Part shown: positions 18,600 through 27,437 of the stretch, piece after piece | Layout: the number at the start of each line of letters is the position of its first letter | Numbering within the stretch: position 1 is the first letter of the stretch | Assembly: GCF_910577345.1 (NCBI RefSeq) | Contig: NZ_CAJTMT010000006.1 | Coordinates: forward strand, 79,352 to 143,351 | Origin: an uncultured Duncaniella sp. | Lineage (GTDB): Bacteria > Bacteroidota > Bacteroidia > Bacteroidales > Muribaculaceae | DNA: 64,000 bases | Direction: 5' to 3' | Notes under the pieces: model-generated | What the model saw: the letters and a program-made list of their open reading frames with translations, nothing else | The model's database searches: none | What the model was told of the DNA's origin: nothing | Made by a program: the position numbers and the translations under genes

Positions 18600-19636
18600 T
18601 CCAATTCGGGGATTGTCCACTTGCCGTCCGGTGAATAGCTCAGTTTTTCACCGTGAAGGGTGAGCGGTGATGGGATATTGTTATGGTAAAGCTGTCCTGT
18701 GCCGAGTCCTTGTGGGAGTGACGGGTTCAGTGTGGCTACCCATTGGGCAATCGCGCTGAGTCCGATGTTTGATTCGAGTGCAGAGGTGGCCCACCATCCG
18801 CAATTCCTCTCTCCGGCCAAGGCAATCCATTCCTCCGATGCCTTGAAACCGCCTGTCAGTGTCGGTTTGAGTATGATGTAGGCGGGACGGATTGCATCGA
18901 GCATCCGGATTTTTCCTTCACGGTCGTTTATCCCTATCAGCTCTTCATCGAGGGCAATCAGAATGGGTGATGTCCGACAAAGACGGTTCATTGCCTCCCA
19001 CTGACGGGCGCGTATGGGTTGCTCGATTGAGTGGATGTCGAAGCGGGCGAGTTGGTTGAGTTTGCCGATTGCTTCATCAGGGCGGAAAGCACCGTTGGCA
19101 TCAAGGCGTAGCTGGATGTCGGGAGCTTCCTGTCGGATGAACTTCAGCAATTCAAGTTCCTCGTCGAAATTTATGCCTCCGATTTTGATTTTCACACAGG
19201 AGAAACCATCGGCAAGTTTGAGGGCTATGCGTTCGCGCATCAGTTCGCGGTCACCCATCCAGACGAGGCCGTTGATGGTCAGGACGCTTTCGCCTGCGGT
19301 CCATTTTGACGGAAATATGATGCGTCGTCCGCTGTTTTCAAGGTCGCGCATGGCTGTTTCAAGTCCGAAGCGTATCGAGGGATAGTCCGCAAGAAGAGCC
19401 GGATTTGCCGCATAGCGGTCAATGTCGCGACACACCTCCGACAGTTTTTCCTCATAGTCGGGACGGTCATCGCAACTGAGTCCGCGGAAAAGCCCTGCTT
19501 CCCCGAGGCCGATGGTGTCTTCGGCCACGGAGTTGCAGAGTTTGATGAAGTATGTGTCTTTCTGCCGCATCCGTTCGCGCGATGTTATTGCCGTGAAACG
19601 GAAGTCGAGCAGATATTTACACCATGTTGCTTTCAA
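18590..19636 (-). CDS. menC: o-succinylbenzoate synthase (MenC)
   Basis: 348 residues of the enolase superfamily. Visible motifs in order are GLGEAGLF in the capping domain, the catalytic KxK in CVKIKIGG, the metal ligands in RLDANGAF, EQPI and ALDEEL, and the last catalytic lysine in IILKPTLTGG. It dehydrates SHCHC to o-succinylbenzoate in menaquinone synthesis. It lies 18 bases after menB and overlaps menE, so the three form one operon. menF, menD and menH are not in this window. Confidence 0.9.
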   Translation of the reverse strand: MKATWCKYLLDFRFTAITSRERMRQKDTYFIKLCNSVAEDTIGLGEAGLFRGLSCDDRPDYEEKLSEVCRDIDRYAANPALLADYPSIRFGLETAMRDLENSGRRIIFPSKWTAGESVLTINGLVWMGDRELMRERIALKLADGFSCVKIKIGGINFDEELELLKFIRQEAPDIQLRLDANGAFRPDEAIGKLNQLARFDIHSIEQPIRARQWEAMNRLCRTSPILIALDEELIGINDREGKIRMLDAIRPAYIILKPTLTGGFKASEEWIALAGERNCGWWATSALESNIGLSAIAQWVATLNPSLPQGLGTGQLYHNNIPSPLTLHGEKLSYSPDGKWTIPELEWK

Positions 19637-19654
19637 TGTTGTAGTGTGGATTTG

Positions 19655-20476
19655 TTAGCCGGGGAATTTGGGGAACTGGTCGAAGTCGGGAGTGCGTTTT
19701 TCAAGGAACGCGTTTTTGCCTTCTTGCGCTTCAGCCATGAGATAGTACATGAGGGTGGCATCGCCGGCAAATTCCATCAGACCGCGCTGTCCGTCGAGTT
19801 CGGCATTGAGCGCACGCTTTATCATGCGGATGGCCATCGGCGAACGGCTGAGGATTGTCTCACACCATTCGACGGTTTCGTCTTCGAGACGGTCAAAGGG
19901 GACAACCTTGTTAATCATGCCCATGCGTTCAGCCTCCTCGGCGGTGTACTGACGGCAGAGGAACCATATCTCACGCGCTTTCTTCTGACCTACGCAACGG
20001 GCAAGGTAGCTTGAACCGAATCCGGCATCGAAACTGCCGACCTTAGGACCGGTCTGACCGAAGCGGGCATTGTCGGATGCTATCGAAAGGTCGCAGACAA
20101 CGTTGAGGACATTGCCGCCGCCGATTGCATAGCCGTTGACCATCGCGATGACTGGTTTAGGGATGGAACGGATTGCTTTGTGGAGGTCGAGGACGTTGAG
20201 ACGGGGTACACCCTGCTCGTCGATGTAGCCACCGATACCTTTCACATTCTGGTCGCCACCCGAGCAGAATGCCTTGTCACCCGCACCGGTGAGGATGATG
20301 ACACCGATGTCGGACGCGTCGCGGCAGTAGGCCATCGCGTCGAGCATTTCCTTGTTGGTCTGCGGACGGAAAGCGTTGTAGACGCGCGGACGGTTTATGG
20401 TGATTTTGGCTATACGGCCATATTGCTCGAAGAGTATGTCCTCATACTTCTTGATAGGTTTCCATTCTCGTTTCAT
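19655..20476 (-). CDS. menB: 1,4-dihydroxy-2-naphthoyl-CoA synthase (MenB)
   Basis: 273 residues, the usual length. Crotonase fold with the MenB-specific features FCSGGDQNVKG, VNGYAIGGGNVL, FGQTGPKVGSFDAGFGSSYLAR and the C-terminal RTPDFDQFPKFPG. It closes the second ring of the naphthoquinone by an intramolecular Claisen condensation of o-succinylbenzoyl-CoA. It is first in the leftward men run. A well-formed promoter and leader hairpin lie upstream. Confidence 0.95.
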   Translation of the reverse strand: MKREWKPIKKYEDILFEQYGRIAKITINRPRVYNAFRPQTNKEMLDAMAYCRDASDIGVIILTGAGDKAFCSGGDQNVKGIGGYIDEQGVPRLNVLDLHKAIRSIPKPVIAMVNGYAIGGGNVLNVVCDLSIASDNARFGQTGPKVGSFDAGFGSSYLARCVGQKKAREIWFLCRQYTAEEAERMGMINKVVPFDRLEDETVEWCETILSRSPMAIRMIKRALNAELDGQRGLMEFAGDATLMYYLMAEAQEGKNAFLEKRTPDFDQFPKFPG

Positions 20477-20550
20477 TGTGAATCGTGATTTAGATTGATT
20501 GTTGGATGGAATGTTATATTAAAATCTTTTTTTGCATTTAAAGAACAAAA

Positions 20551-20582
20551 CCCGATAGCTTGACGTATCAGGGGCTACCGGG
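20551..20582 (-). terminator. terminator-like hairpin at the start of the menB leader
   Basis: On the minus strand CCCGGTAGC (20582-20574) pairs with GCTATCGGG (20559-20551), with an inner TGA-TACG-TCA stem, followed by TTTTGTTCTTT. It begins only a few bases after the predicted start of the menB transcript and about 75 bases before the menB ATG. It could be an attenuator, an mRNA-stabilising 5' hairpin, or the end of a tiny RNA. Confidence 0.5.
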
Positions 20583-20587
20583 ATTCA

Positions 20588-20625
20588 ACACTACAAAAGT
20601 AGTGTGTTTTAAGTGAAAAAACAAA
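20588..20625 (-). promoter_or_regulatory. menB operon promoter with an operator-like palindrome over the -7 box
   Basis: TTTG (complement of 20622-20625), 20 bases, TACTTTTG (complement of 20594-20601). An inverted repeat ACACTAC-AAAA-GTAGTGT at 20588-20605 is centred on the -7 box, a likely repressor site. Confidence 0.6.
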
Positions 20626-20651
20626 TCTCACAATAAAAAATTTGCACTACA

Positions 20652-20681
20652 TTGCCGTTTCTTCAGAAATCCATATCTTTG
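20652..20681 (+). promoter_or_regulatory. serB promoter
   Basis: TTG at 20652-20654 and TATCTTTG at 20674-20681, with 19 bases between, upstream of the ATG at 20751. It diverges from the menB promoter. Confidence 0.6.
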
Positions 20682-20750
20682 CATAGATAATAATGCTTAT
20701 ACAATTCTCAAACAACGTTGGTCACACCCTCTAAACATTCTTATTGACTT

Positions 20751-21980
20751 ATGGAAAAAGCTCAGCTCGAACTCATACTCATCAATATCTCAGGCCAGGA
20801 TCATCCCGGTGTCACCTCGGCATTGTCCGAAATACTTGCGAAGTATCATGCCGGTATCCTCGACATCGGTCAGGCAGACATTCACCATACACTTTCGCTC
20901 GGCATACTCATCCGCACCGATTCTTCCGTTTCGGGCAACATTATGAAAGAGTTGCTTTTCAAGGCGACGGAGCTGAATGTCACCATCCGTTTCTCGCCTG
21001 TAAGTATAGAGGAATATGAGAAGTGGGTAGGGATGCAGGGCAAGGACCGCTGGATAATCACAATACTTGGCCGTCGTTTGACCGCGCGTCAGATTGCGAA
21101 CGTTACGGCAGAAATCTCCGCGCAGGGAATGAACATTGATTCCATCCAGCGTCTGACCGGCCGAATGCCGCTCGGCGAGGAGGAGCAACCACTGTCGAAA
21201 TCATGTGTGGAGTTCTCGGTCCGCGGAGTTCCGCGAGATGTGTCTGCCATGCAGGAGCGCTTCATGCAGCTTTCGCAGGAGGAGGAATTTGACATTTCCG
21301 TGCAGGAGGACACCCTCTTCCGCCGCTGTCGCCGACTGATATGCTTCGACATGGACTCGACTTTGATTGAAACAGAAGTAATTGACGAACTTGCAATGCG
21401 GGCAGGTGTCGGTGATCAGGTCAAAGCCATCACCGAGCGCGCCATGAGGGGAGAGATTGATTTCTGCGAGAGTTTCAAGGAGCGTGTGGCCTTGTTGAAA
21501 GGACTTGACGAAAGTGTCATGAAAGAGATTGCCGAGAATCTTCCCATCACTGAAGGTCTCGACAGAATGATGCAGGTGCTCAAGCGTGTGGGCTACAAGA
21601 CTGCTATCCTTTCAGGCGGTTTCACATATTTCGGTAACTATCTGAAACAGAAATATGGGTTTGACTATGTCTATGCCAACGAACTTGAAATCGTCGATGG
21701 GAAGCTCACCGGACGTTATCTCGGTGAGATTGTCGACGGTCGCCGTAAGGCGGAACTGTTGCGCCTGATCGCACAGGTAGAGAATGTGAACATCGCTCAG
21801 ACCATTGCGGTCGGTGATGGGGCTAATGATCTTCCGATGCTTTCCACCGCAGGTCTCGGAATCGCTTTCCACGCCAAACCGAAGGTCAAGGCCACGGCTG
21901 AACAGTCAATCTCCACAATAGGTCTCGACGGAGTGCTCTACTTCCTCGGTTTCAAGGACTCATTCATCTCCGAGAAATAA
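20751..21980 (+). CDS. serB: phosphoserine phosphatase (SerB) with two ACT domains
   Basis: 409 residues. Residues about 5-80 (ILINISGQDHPGVTSALSE) and 100-180 (WIITILGRRLTARQIANVTAE) are ACT domains, the usual serine-sensing part. Residues 195-400 are the HAD phosphatase: CFDMDSTLIETEVIDELA with the nucleophile Asp200 and acid Asp202, AILSGGFTYF (motif II), and VGDGANDLPML (motifs III and IV). It removes phosphate from L-phosphoserine in the last step of serine synthesis. It is transcribed alone and divergently from menB. Length and domain order match long SerB forms. Confidence 0.93.
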   Translation: MEKAQLELILINISGQDHPGVTSALSEILAKYHAGILDIGQADIHHTLSLGILIRTDSSVSGNIMKELLFKATELNVTIRFSPVSIEEYEKWVGMQGKDRWIITILGRRLTARQIANVTAEISAQGMNIDSIQRLTGRMPLGEEEQPLSKSCVEFSVRGVPRDVSAMQERFMQLSQEEEFDISVQEDTLFRRCRRLICFDMDSTLIETEVIDELAMRAGVGDQVKAITERAMRGEIDFCESFKERVALLKGLDESVMKEIAENLPITEGLDRMMQVLKRVGYKTAILSGGFTYFGNYLKQKYGFDYVYANELEIVDGKLTGRYLGEIVDGRRKAELLRLIAQVENVNIAQTIAVGDGANDLPMLSTAGLGIAFHAKPKVKATAEQSISTIGLDGVLYFLGFKDSFISEK

Positions 21981-22014
21981 AATATTACTGTCCGCTAAAG
22001 TATAAGTATACTTT

Positions 22015-22046
22015 CCTAACTTCTTGAATATAGAAGTTGGGCATTT
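22015..22046 (+). terminator. probable serB terminator
   Basis: CCTAACTTC (22015-22023) and GAAGTTGGG (22033-22041) form a stem with one G-T pair, followed by CATTTTTGG. It lies 35 bases after the serB stop. The T-run is interrupted. Confidence 0.35.
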
Positions 22047-22269
22047 TTGGTGCTTGGCCAAGCCACTCTTAATGATTTTCGTCCGTTTTTGGAGGAGATT
22101 CCGCGACCTCTATAAGCATAATTTTGAGGTTGGCGTCGGGTTTGTTGAAGAATGTCTCAAGATTGAGATAACGTGAGTTAGACGAAAATTAAGTAGCTGA
22201 AAATTTGGTGATTAGTGATAAAAGTAGTAAGTTTAAAGTGCTGAATTTTAAACAAATACTTTTATCGCT

Positions 22270-22465
22270 ATGCACACCGAGGACAAAGTTATTGAAATTT
22301 TCGTAATGGCGGATGAATTCTGTAAGATTCTTAACGCAATGCTTCGCCGTCGTGGTCTTGACCGGCCCAAAGATGGAAGGAAGTGTTGTCAAATGAAATG
22401 CTTTTTTTTCCATTTGATTATGTCAGATGCGTTACGTTGATTATTCTTGTACTTTCATGCACAGT
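22270..22465 (+). pseudogene. remnant of an IS transposase N-terminus (IS982-like)
   Basis: The ATG at 22270 starts MHTEDKVIEIFVMADEFCKI and runs into RRRGLDRPKDGRKC, which looks like the first 40 residues of IS982-type transposases common in Bacteroidales. The frame then drifts, stops at 22438-22440, and continues one frame over as VTLIILVLS, matching the next conserved stretch. Nothing of the DDE catalytic core remains, and the sequence runs straight into the 3' end of the restriction gene. It marks an old insertion at the edge of the restriction island. The family name is from memory of the N-terminal pattern, so it is tentative. Confidence 0.5.
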
Positions 22466-24902
22466 ACAACTGTCGCTGCAACTCGAAATAGTGGGCACGA
22501 ATATCAGCCGGACTCATCTGCAATCTTTGTTTTGCATCACTCATAGAGTTGTACTTGATTATAATGAATGTCTTGAGATTATCCGAGCTGAGTTCTTTGA
22601 ATCCGTTGTTGACATAATACTGCAGTATGAGGTTGTCAAACTCACGCTGCTCTTGGTTCAAATTTTCAACATACTGCTTTTTGACCATCTCAACACGCTT
22701 AGCCCTCTCAATAGGTGTTGAGTTGTATGCAATGTATTCCAGAACATCAAGCAAATCACACTTCTGCATTTTCAGCATGTTCTTTATCAAGTCCAGTTTA
22801 TCTTCAGCAAAGCCGGCTTCATCCATAATTTTAAGTAAATGCTCACGGGTTTCCGGGTTTGACCATTTAAGACGCAAATCGTCTGCGCCAGAGAAGAACT
22901 CGGGAATTTTACCAAAGAGTTTCTTGACATATTCTTCAAGACTGATAAATTCGTCACCAAAGAAAATCTTTTGCTCCCACGTTGTTTCAAGTGATAACCG
23001 TCTTCTTGTCGATAGTTTAATATCAATGAGGTTTTTCTTGGAGCCTTCGCATGTGCAAGGCAGATTACCACACAGTGGGCATGGTTCTGGGACGCATACA
23101 CATGGTATCTGACCACACTGAGGACATGGCTTGGGTGTTTTTGGTGGCTTTGATTTACAAGTACATGGCCAGTTACCACAAATGGGACAGTTGGTATCTC
23201 CATCCCAATCAGGGTCTTTGAACATTTCGCTTGCGCCTACGAAATCATATATGGTAAAGTAATACTTCTTGTCGAACAGACGTGTGCCACGACCGATAAT
23301 CTGTTTGAATTCTACTATATTCTGAATAGGTCGCATCAATACAATGTTACGCACATTTCGAGCATCTACACCGGTGCTCAACTTGTATGAGGTGGTAAGA
23401 ATTGTAGGTAATAATTTCTCGTTGTCTTGGAAAGTCCTTAATGTGGCTTCTCCCACTTCTCCATCATCTGCGGTTACTCGCTCACAATAGTTGCTCGCCG
23501 GACGTCCCTTATGCTTGTTGACCATATCTCGTACAATCATGGCATGTTTCTGTGTTGCACAAAATATGATGGTTTTTTCGTCGGGATCAATCTTCTGAAG
23601 AAACTCCATCACACGGTGCTCGTCTCGCTCCTTGATTTGGATTCTGCCGTTGTAGAAGTCAGACTCACTGTAAATTTTTTCGGGGTCAACCTCACCGCTC
23701 TTAACTAAGTCTCCGACTTGATATTTGTAATCATCAATGTTGCTCGTTGAAATATCCACTCGGAAAGGCACAAGGAAACCATCTTCTATACCTTGTTTGA
23801 GTGAATAGGTATAGACAGGGTCTCCGAAATAGGTATATGTGTTGGCATTCTCCTTTCTTCTTGGTGTGGCTGTCATGCCCAATTGATAAGCAGAATCAAA
23901 ATATTCCATCAACTTTCTCCATTCGCTCTCATCATTTGCACCTCCGCGGTGGCACTCATCAATGATGATAAAGTCGAAGAAATCACGCTCATACTGCATA
24001 TAGTATGGCTTATCTTGGCGACCCTCTGACAATTTAATTCCACGTTCTTCCGCCTTTTGAGCATTAGGCGAAGTCATCATTGTTTGGAAGATGGTAAAAT
24101 ATAGGTTTCGAGCAGTTGGAACTTTATAATTATTCTTCTTCAATTCCTTTGGCGTGATACGGCACATGGCATCCTCTGGAAATTGATCAAAATCGTTGAT
24201 TGCCTGATTAGCAAGAATATTTCTGTCGGCAATGAACAGGATGCGAGGTGCTCGGTCAATCCCCTTTGTGTTCCACTTCGTTTGTGTCAGTTTCCAACAA
24301 ATTTGGAATGCCGTATAGGTCTTTCCCGTGCCAGTTGCCATAGTCAAGAGGATACGGTTCCTTTGCTTGGCAACAGCTGAAAGTACATTGTTAATGGCAA
24401 TCTCTTGATAATAGCGAGGCGTACGCCCACCACTACGGTTTAAAGCGCAAAGATTCAACTTGTCGCGCCATGAGTTTTCTTCGGGGAAAGTCATGCGCCA
24501 CAAGTCCTGAGGCGTCGGGAAACTATCTACGTCGCTTTCCTTGCTCGGTATGATATATTCACCCTTACTGTTTTTGACGCCCATATCAATGAACCAAATC
24601 TCATCGCCATTGGTGCTATAAGTGAAGCGAATTTTCAGGGCATCGGCATAGAGTTTGGCTTGAGCAACCCCTTCCGCCACATCTCGTTCATCGCTTTTGG
24701 CTTCAATAACAGCAAGTTTTTGTCCCTTATATTCAAGAATATAGTCGGCTTTTTTAGGGTTCCTATGACCGGTGGTGGTGATACGACCGGGCGCAATATA
24801 TGCACTCTGCTCCACAAGCACTTTGCTGCCGGGTACTATTCCCCAACCCGCCGTACTGAGTTTCGGGTCTATCTTATCGTGTCTTGTCTGAGATTCGTTC
24901 AT
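22455..24902 (-). CDS. hsdR: type I restriction enzyme R subunit (HsdR) with a cysteine-rich insert
   Basis: 815 residues. Residues 50-75 form the nuclease motif (KADYILEY, then VIEAKS: Asp53, Glu67, Lys69). The translocase has Walker A ATGTGKT near 189-195, DECH at 315-318, GMTATP near 342, and IIGRGTRL near 535. The C-terminal EcoEI-type domain follows. Residues 572-618 hold three CPxCGxxPCxC units (12 cysteines) between the helicase core and the C-terminal domain, a likely zinc-binding insert. It cuts DNA after ATP-driven translocation when the site is unmethylated. Its ATG overlaps the stop of the methylase-specificity gene by one base (TAATG), so the two are translated together. The locus is AT-richer than its neighbours and next to an IS remnant, which suggests horizontal gain. 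Confidence 0.9.
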   Translation of the reverse strand: MNESQTRHDKIDPKLSTAGWGIVPGSKVLVEQSAYIAPGRITTTGHRNPKKADYILEYKGQKLAVIEAKSDERDVAEGVAQAKLYADALKIRFTYSTNGDEIWFIDMGVKNSKGEYIIPSKESDVDSFPTPQDLWRMTFPEENSWRDKLNLCALNRSGGRTPRYYQEIAINNVLSAVAKQRNRILLTMATGTGKTYTAFQICWKLTQTKWNTKGIDRAPRILFIADRNILANQAINDFDQFPEDAMCRITPKELKKNNYKVPTARNLYFTIFQTMMTSPNAQKAEERGIKLSEGRQDKPYYMQYERDFFDFIIIDECHRGGANDESEWRKLMEYFDSAYQLGMTATPRRKENANTYTYFGDPVYTYSLKQGIEDGFLVPFRVDISTSNIDDYKYQVGDLVKSGEVDPEKIYSESDFYNGRIQIKERDEHRVMEFLQKIDPDEKTIIFCATQKHAMIVRDMVNKHKGRPASNYCERVTADDGEVGEATLRTFQDNEKLLPTILTTSYKLSTGVDARNVRNIVLMRPIQNIVEFKQIIGRGTRLFDKKYYFTIYDFVGASEMFKDPDWDGDTNCPICGNWPCTCKSKPPKTPKPCPQCGQIPCVCVPEPCPLCGNLPCTCEGSKKNLIDIKLSTRRRLSLETTWEQKIFFGDEFISLEEYVKKLFGKIPEFFSGADDLRLKWSNPETREHLLKIMDEAGFAEDKLDLIKNMLKMQKCDLLDVLEYIAYNSTPIERAKRVEMVKKQYVENLNQEQREFDNLILQYYVNNGFKELSSDNLKTFIIIKYNSMSDAKQRLQMSPADIRAHYFELQRQLYCA

Positions 24903-26926
24903 TATTCAAATACTTGCTTTAGAAGTGATTGTTTGAGGGTATCGCACTCTAAAGAGAGCTTAGTAAAGTTCGATTTCAAGATTTCTATTTTCGCAAATGC
25001 GGTGTCAAGATATTCTACTATGCGCAGTTGCTCGGTAAGTTGAGGAATGGGAATAGAAGTTTCTTTAAGCAATTTGTAATGTCTTGCATAACCAAGATTT
25101 CTCAGCTTGATAGACTTAATTACATAATAGAAAAATTTCGAATCAATGTCATCTATTGGCAAAAGAATATGAGTGCCATCAGCTCCAATAACAAAATCGA
25201 AATCAATAAATTTCACATTCTTCGTATGGTCACCAAATACAACAACAGGTTTCTTGTGACTATAAACTATTGTTTCGTCATCCCAATATCCACTAATAAG
25301 TTCTGCCTCTTGGGAAACAATGGGGAATCTACCTGTTTCTAAATAATCCTTTGATTTTACTTGTGCTTGTTTGGGAACTTTTTGCAAGCATTTCTCAAAA
25401 GGAATATACTTCCACCCTTCTTTTGGAGTCATCATTTCGGTTAGGGCGGTTTGGAAGAAAGCTTGAGCATTGTTGAGGTTTTCCTCTATTTTTTTTAGTA
25501 GGGCGGTGCTCTCTTCGCTCAGATTAATCATAGTAGAAAGGATATCTGGAGGTGTCCGTTCGTCAACGACTTCAACTTTATTGGGATTTTTCACACTTAG
25601 ATCGCAAGTATCATCAAGGTCATTGACGTTTAGATTCCATGAATGCGCACTTTCAGCTTTAGTCTTTTGCAAAGTGAGAAATTCTTCCAAATCGTCCTCG
25701 ATGAGTGGTTTTGTCTTGGTGTAGTGCTTGTCAACTTGATAGTACCATATCTTCTCGGTGGGTTCACCCTTGGTGAAGAAAAGCACCACCGTTTTGACAC
25801 CAGCACCTGTGAACACGCCACTTGGCAAGTCGAGGACGGTATGCAGATTGCAATTTTCAAGTAGCATTTTACGGATTGCACTTGCATCTCCATTACTTAG
25901 GAAGGTATTTTTGATAACGATACCCGCACGTCCACCAGCTTTCAAGGTCTTAATGAAGTGCTGCATAAACATGTAAGCGGTTTCAGAGGTGCGAATTTCA
26001 AAGTTTTGCAATACCTCTCCGCGCTCGTTGCCACCAAAAGGAGGATTGGCAAGGATGACATTTTTGCGGTCGCTTTCTTGGATAGTTGCAAGATTAGTTG
26101 CCAGTGTGTTGCCATGAGAGATATTTGGAGCTGATACTCCGTGGAATATCATATTCATGGTGGCGATAATGTATGGCAACACTTTTTTCTCCCTGCCGTA
26201 GAAAGTGTTCCTTTGCAAGGCTTCGTGGTCTTTAACGCTCTTAATCTTGTCCTTCATATAAATGAAAGCCTCACAAAGGAATCCCGCAGAACCACATGCA
26301 GGGTCATAGACGGTTTCTCCAATCTTTGGATCAACCACCTTTATAATGCCGCGAATCAATGGTCTTGGGGTATAATACTCGCCCCCATTGCGACCTGCAT
26401 TACCCATGCGCTGAATGTTACTCTCATAGAGCACGGTCATTTCGTGCTTATCTTCGGCACTTTGGAAATGGAGTTCATCAATCATGTTGATAATCTCACG
26501 CATATTAAAGCCAGAACGAATTTTGTTATGCAGTTCGCCAAAGATTTCACCTATCTTATATTCAAGGGTGTCAGTTGTGGTAGCCGTGTTTTGAAAATCT
26601 TTGAGATACGGAAAGAGCTTTTGGTCGACAAATTGTACAAGGTCATCTCCACTCATGGCATTGACGGTGTCGAGTACCATCTTGCCTGTCATAGTGTCTT
26701 TCTTCTTTGGAGTCGCCCATTGGCTCCAGCGATAGAAGCCAGTTACCAAACGCTTGTAGGTCTTGCCTTCAAGTTCGGCTTCTTCCTCCCGTTCGGTTTC
26801 AAGGTCATCAAGGTATTTAAGGAACAACATCCAAGACTTCTGTTCCAGATAATCAAGCTCACTACCGCAACCCTGTTCCTTCCATAGGATTTGGTCGATA
26901 GCTTTGAAAGTATTTTCGTATTTCAT
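24902..26926 (-). CDS. hsdM: type I modification-specificity fusion (HsdM-HsdS) with one target-recognition domain
   Basis: 674 residues. Residues 1-140 are the HsdM N-terminal helical domain (FKAIDQILWKEQGCGSELDY). Residues 180-460 are the adenine methylase: GGEYYTPRPLIRGI, motif I DPACGSAGFL at 208-217, and motif IV NPPFGG at 294-299. Residues 470-500 form a coiled-coil helix. Residues 505-640 are one HsdS-like recognition domain (FPIVSQEAELISGYWDD, FVIGADGTHILLPI, LGYARHYKLLKETSIPIPQL) followed by a second conserved helix to residue 674. No separate hsdS exists here. A half-S arrangement implies a dimer that reads a split palindromic site, which is inference. It is co-transcribed with hsdR. 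Confidence 0.9.
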   Translation of the reverse strand: MKYENTFKAIDQILWKEQGCGSELDYLEQKSWMLFLKYLDDLETEREEEAELEGKTYKRLVTGFYRWSQWATPKKKDTMTGKMVLDTVNAMSGDDLVQFVDQKLFPYLKDFQNTATTTDTLEYKIGEIFGELHNKIRSGFNMREIINMIDELHFQSAEDKHEMTVLYESNIQRMGNAGRNGGEYYTPRPLIRGIIKVVDPKIGETVYDPACGSAGFLCEAFIYMKDKIKSVKDHEALQRNTFYGREKKVLPYIIATMNMIFHGVSAPNISHGNTLATNLATIQESDRKNVILANPPFGGNERGEVLQNFEIRTSETAYMFMQHFIKTLKAGGRAGIVIKNTFLSNGDASAIRKMLLENCNLHTVLDLPSGVFTGAGVKTVVLFFTKGEPTEKIWYYQVDKHYTKTKPLIEDDLEEFLTLQKTKAESAHSWNLNVNDLDDTCDLSVKNPNKVEVVDERTPPDILSTMINLSEESTALLKKIEENLNNAQAFFQTALTEMMTPKEGWKYIPFEKCLQKVPKQAQVKSKDYLETGRFPIVSQEAELISGYWDDETIVYSHKKPVVVFGDHTKNVKFIDFDFVIGADGTHILLPIDDIDSKFFYYVIKSIKLRNLGYARHYKLLKETSIPIPQLTEQLRIVEYLDTAFAKIEILKSNFTKLSLECDTLKQSLLKQVFE

Positions 26927-27080
26927 AAGTTCATGCTTTTTCCTGATTTTCTTTCACAGAATAGATGAAGTCCTGACATTACTGCTGTGAGGCCGACCAA
27001 AGCCTATTCAGAAACTTCGGGACTTCTGTATATCTTTAATTTGAAGTTTTTTTGGTCTTTTCACAGTGCGAAGTAATATA

Positions 27081-27108
27081 CAAAGTTACTAATAATCTTT
27101 CAGGGCAA
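27081..27108 (-). promoter_or_regulatory. candidate promoter of the restriction operon
   Basis: The complement of 27081-27088 reads TAACTTTG. A TTG lies 17 bases upstream, slightly short of the usual 19-21. It would give a leader of about 145 bases before the hsdM ATG. Confidence 0.4.
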
Positions 27109-27357
27109 CCGCATCAGAATACATAATTTTTTAGCAGCTTAAACAAATATTCAGAATCAAGGGATGTCCGGACCAGCCGTTTCTGTACACTGTGCTTATC
27201 ATCGGTTGCCTTTACTATCTGCAGAGCCATCTTGCGGAGAAGCGACAGATTTTGTGCGGCGTTCTTTTTTCTTGCGCGGCAGTCATTCTCATTGAAGGTT
27301 ACATTGCTATCAAATTTTATTTTCCAGCCTCCAATTTGACTTATAAGTCAAAAATTA

Positions 27358-27410
27358 CATACGAAAGCTACATAAACACTGACTATGTGTACTTATGTGG
27401 CTTTCGTATG
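27358..27410 (-). terminator. terminator of the macroglobulin gene
   Basis: CATACGAAAGCTACATAA (27358-27375) and TTATGTGGCTTTCGTATG (27393-27410) form an 18-bp stem with one G-T pair. Read leftward it is followed by TAATTTTTGAC. Confidence 0.6.
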
Positions 27411-27437
27411 TGTGTATATATTATTACCCTTTTGGGG

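Larger units (their letters stand above)
26927..27437. other. gap between hsdM and the macroglobulin gene
   Basis: It holds the hsdM promoter, the macroglobulin terminator and an 18-bp palindrome (TTTGACTTATAAGTCAAA, 27335-27352). An open plus-strand stretch at 27135-27330 would encode a hydrophobic peptide (LCGVLFSCAAVILIEGYIAI), but it has only a GTG start and runs into the terminator. It may be a membrane-protein relic. Confidence 0.4.

Noticed and set aside
22015..22260. Possible full insertion sequence between serB and the restriction genes
   Set aside because: I could not find terminal inverted repeats or target duplications. Only the transposase N-terminal piece is recognisable.
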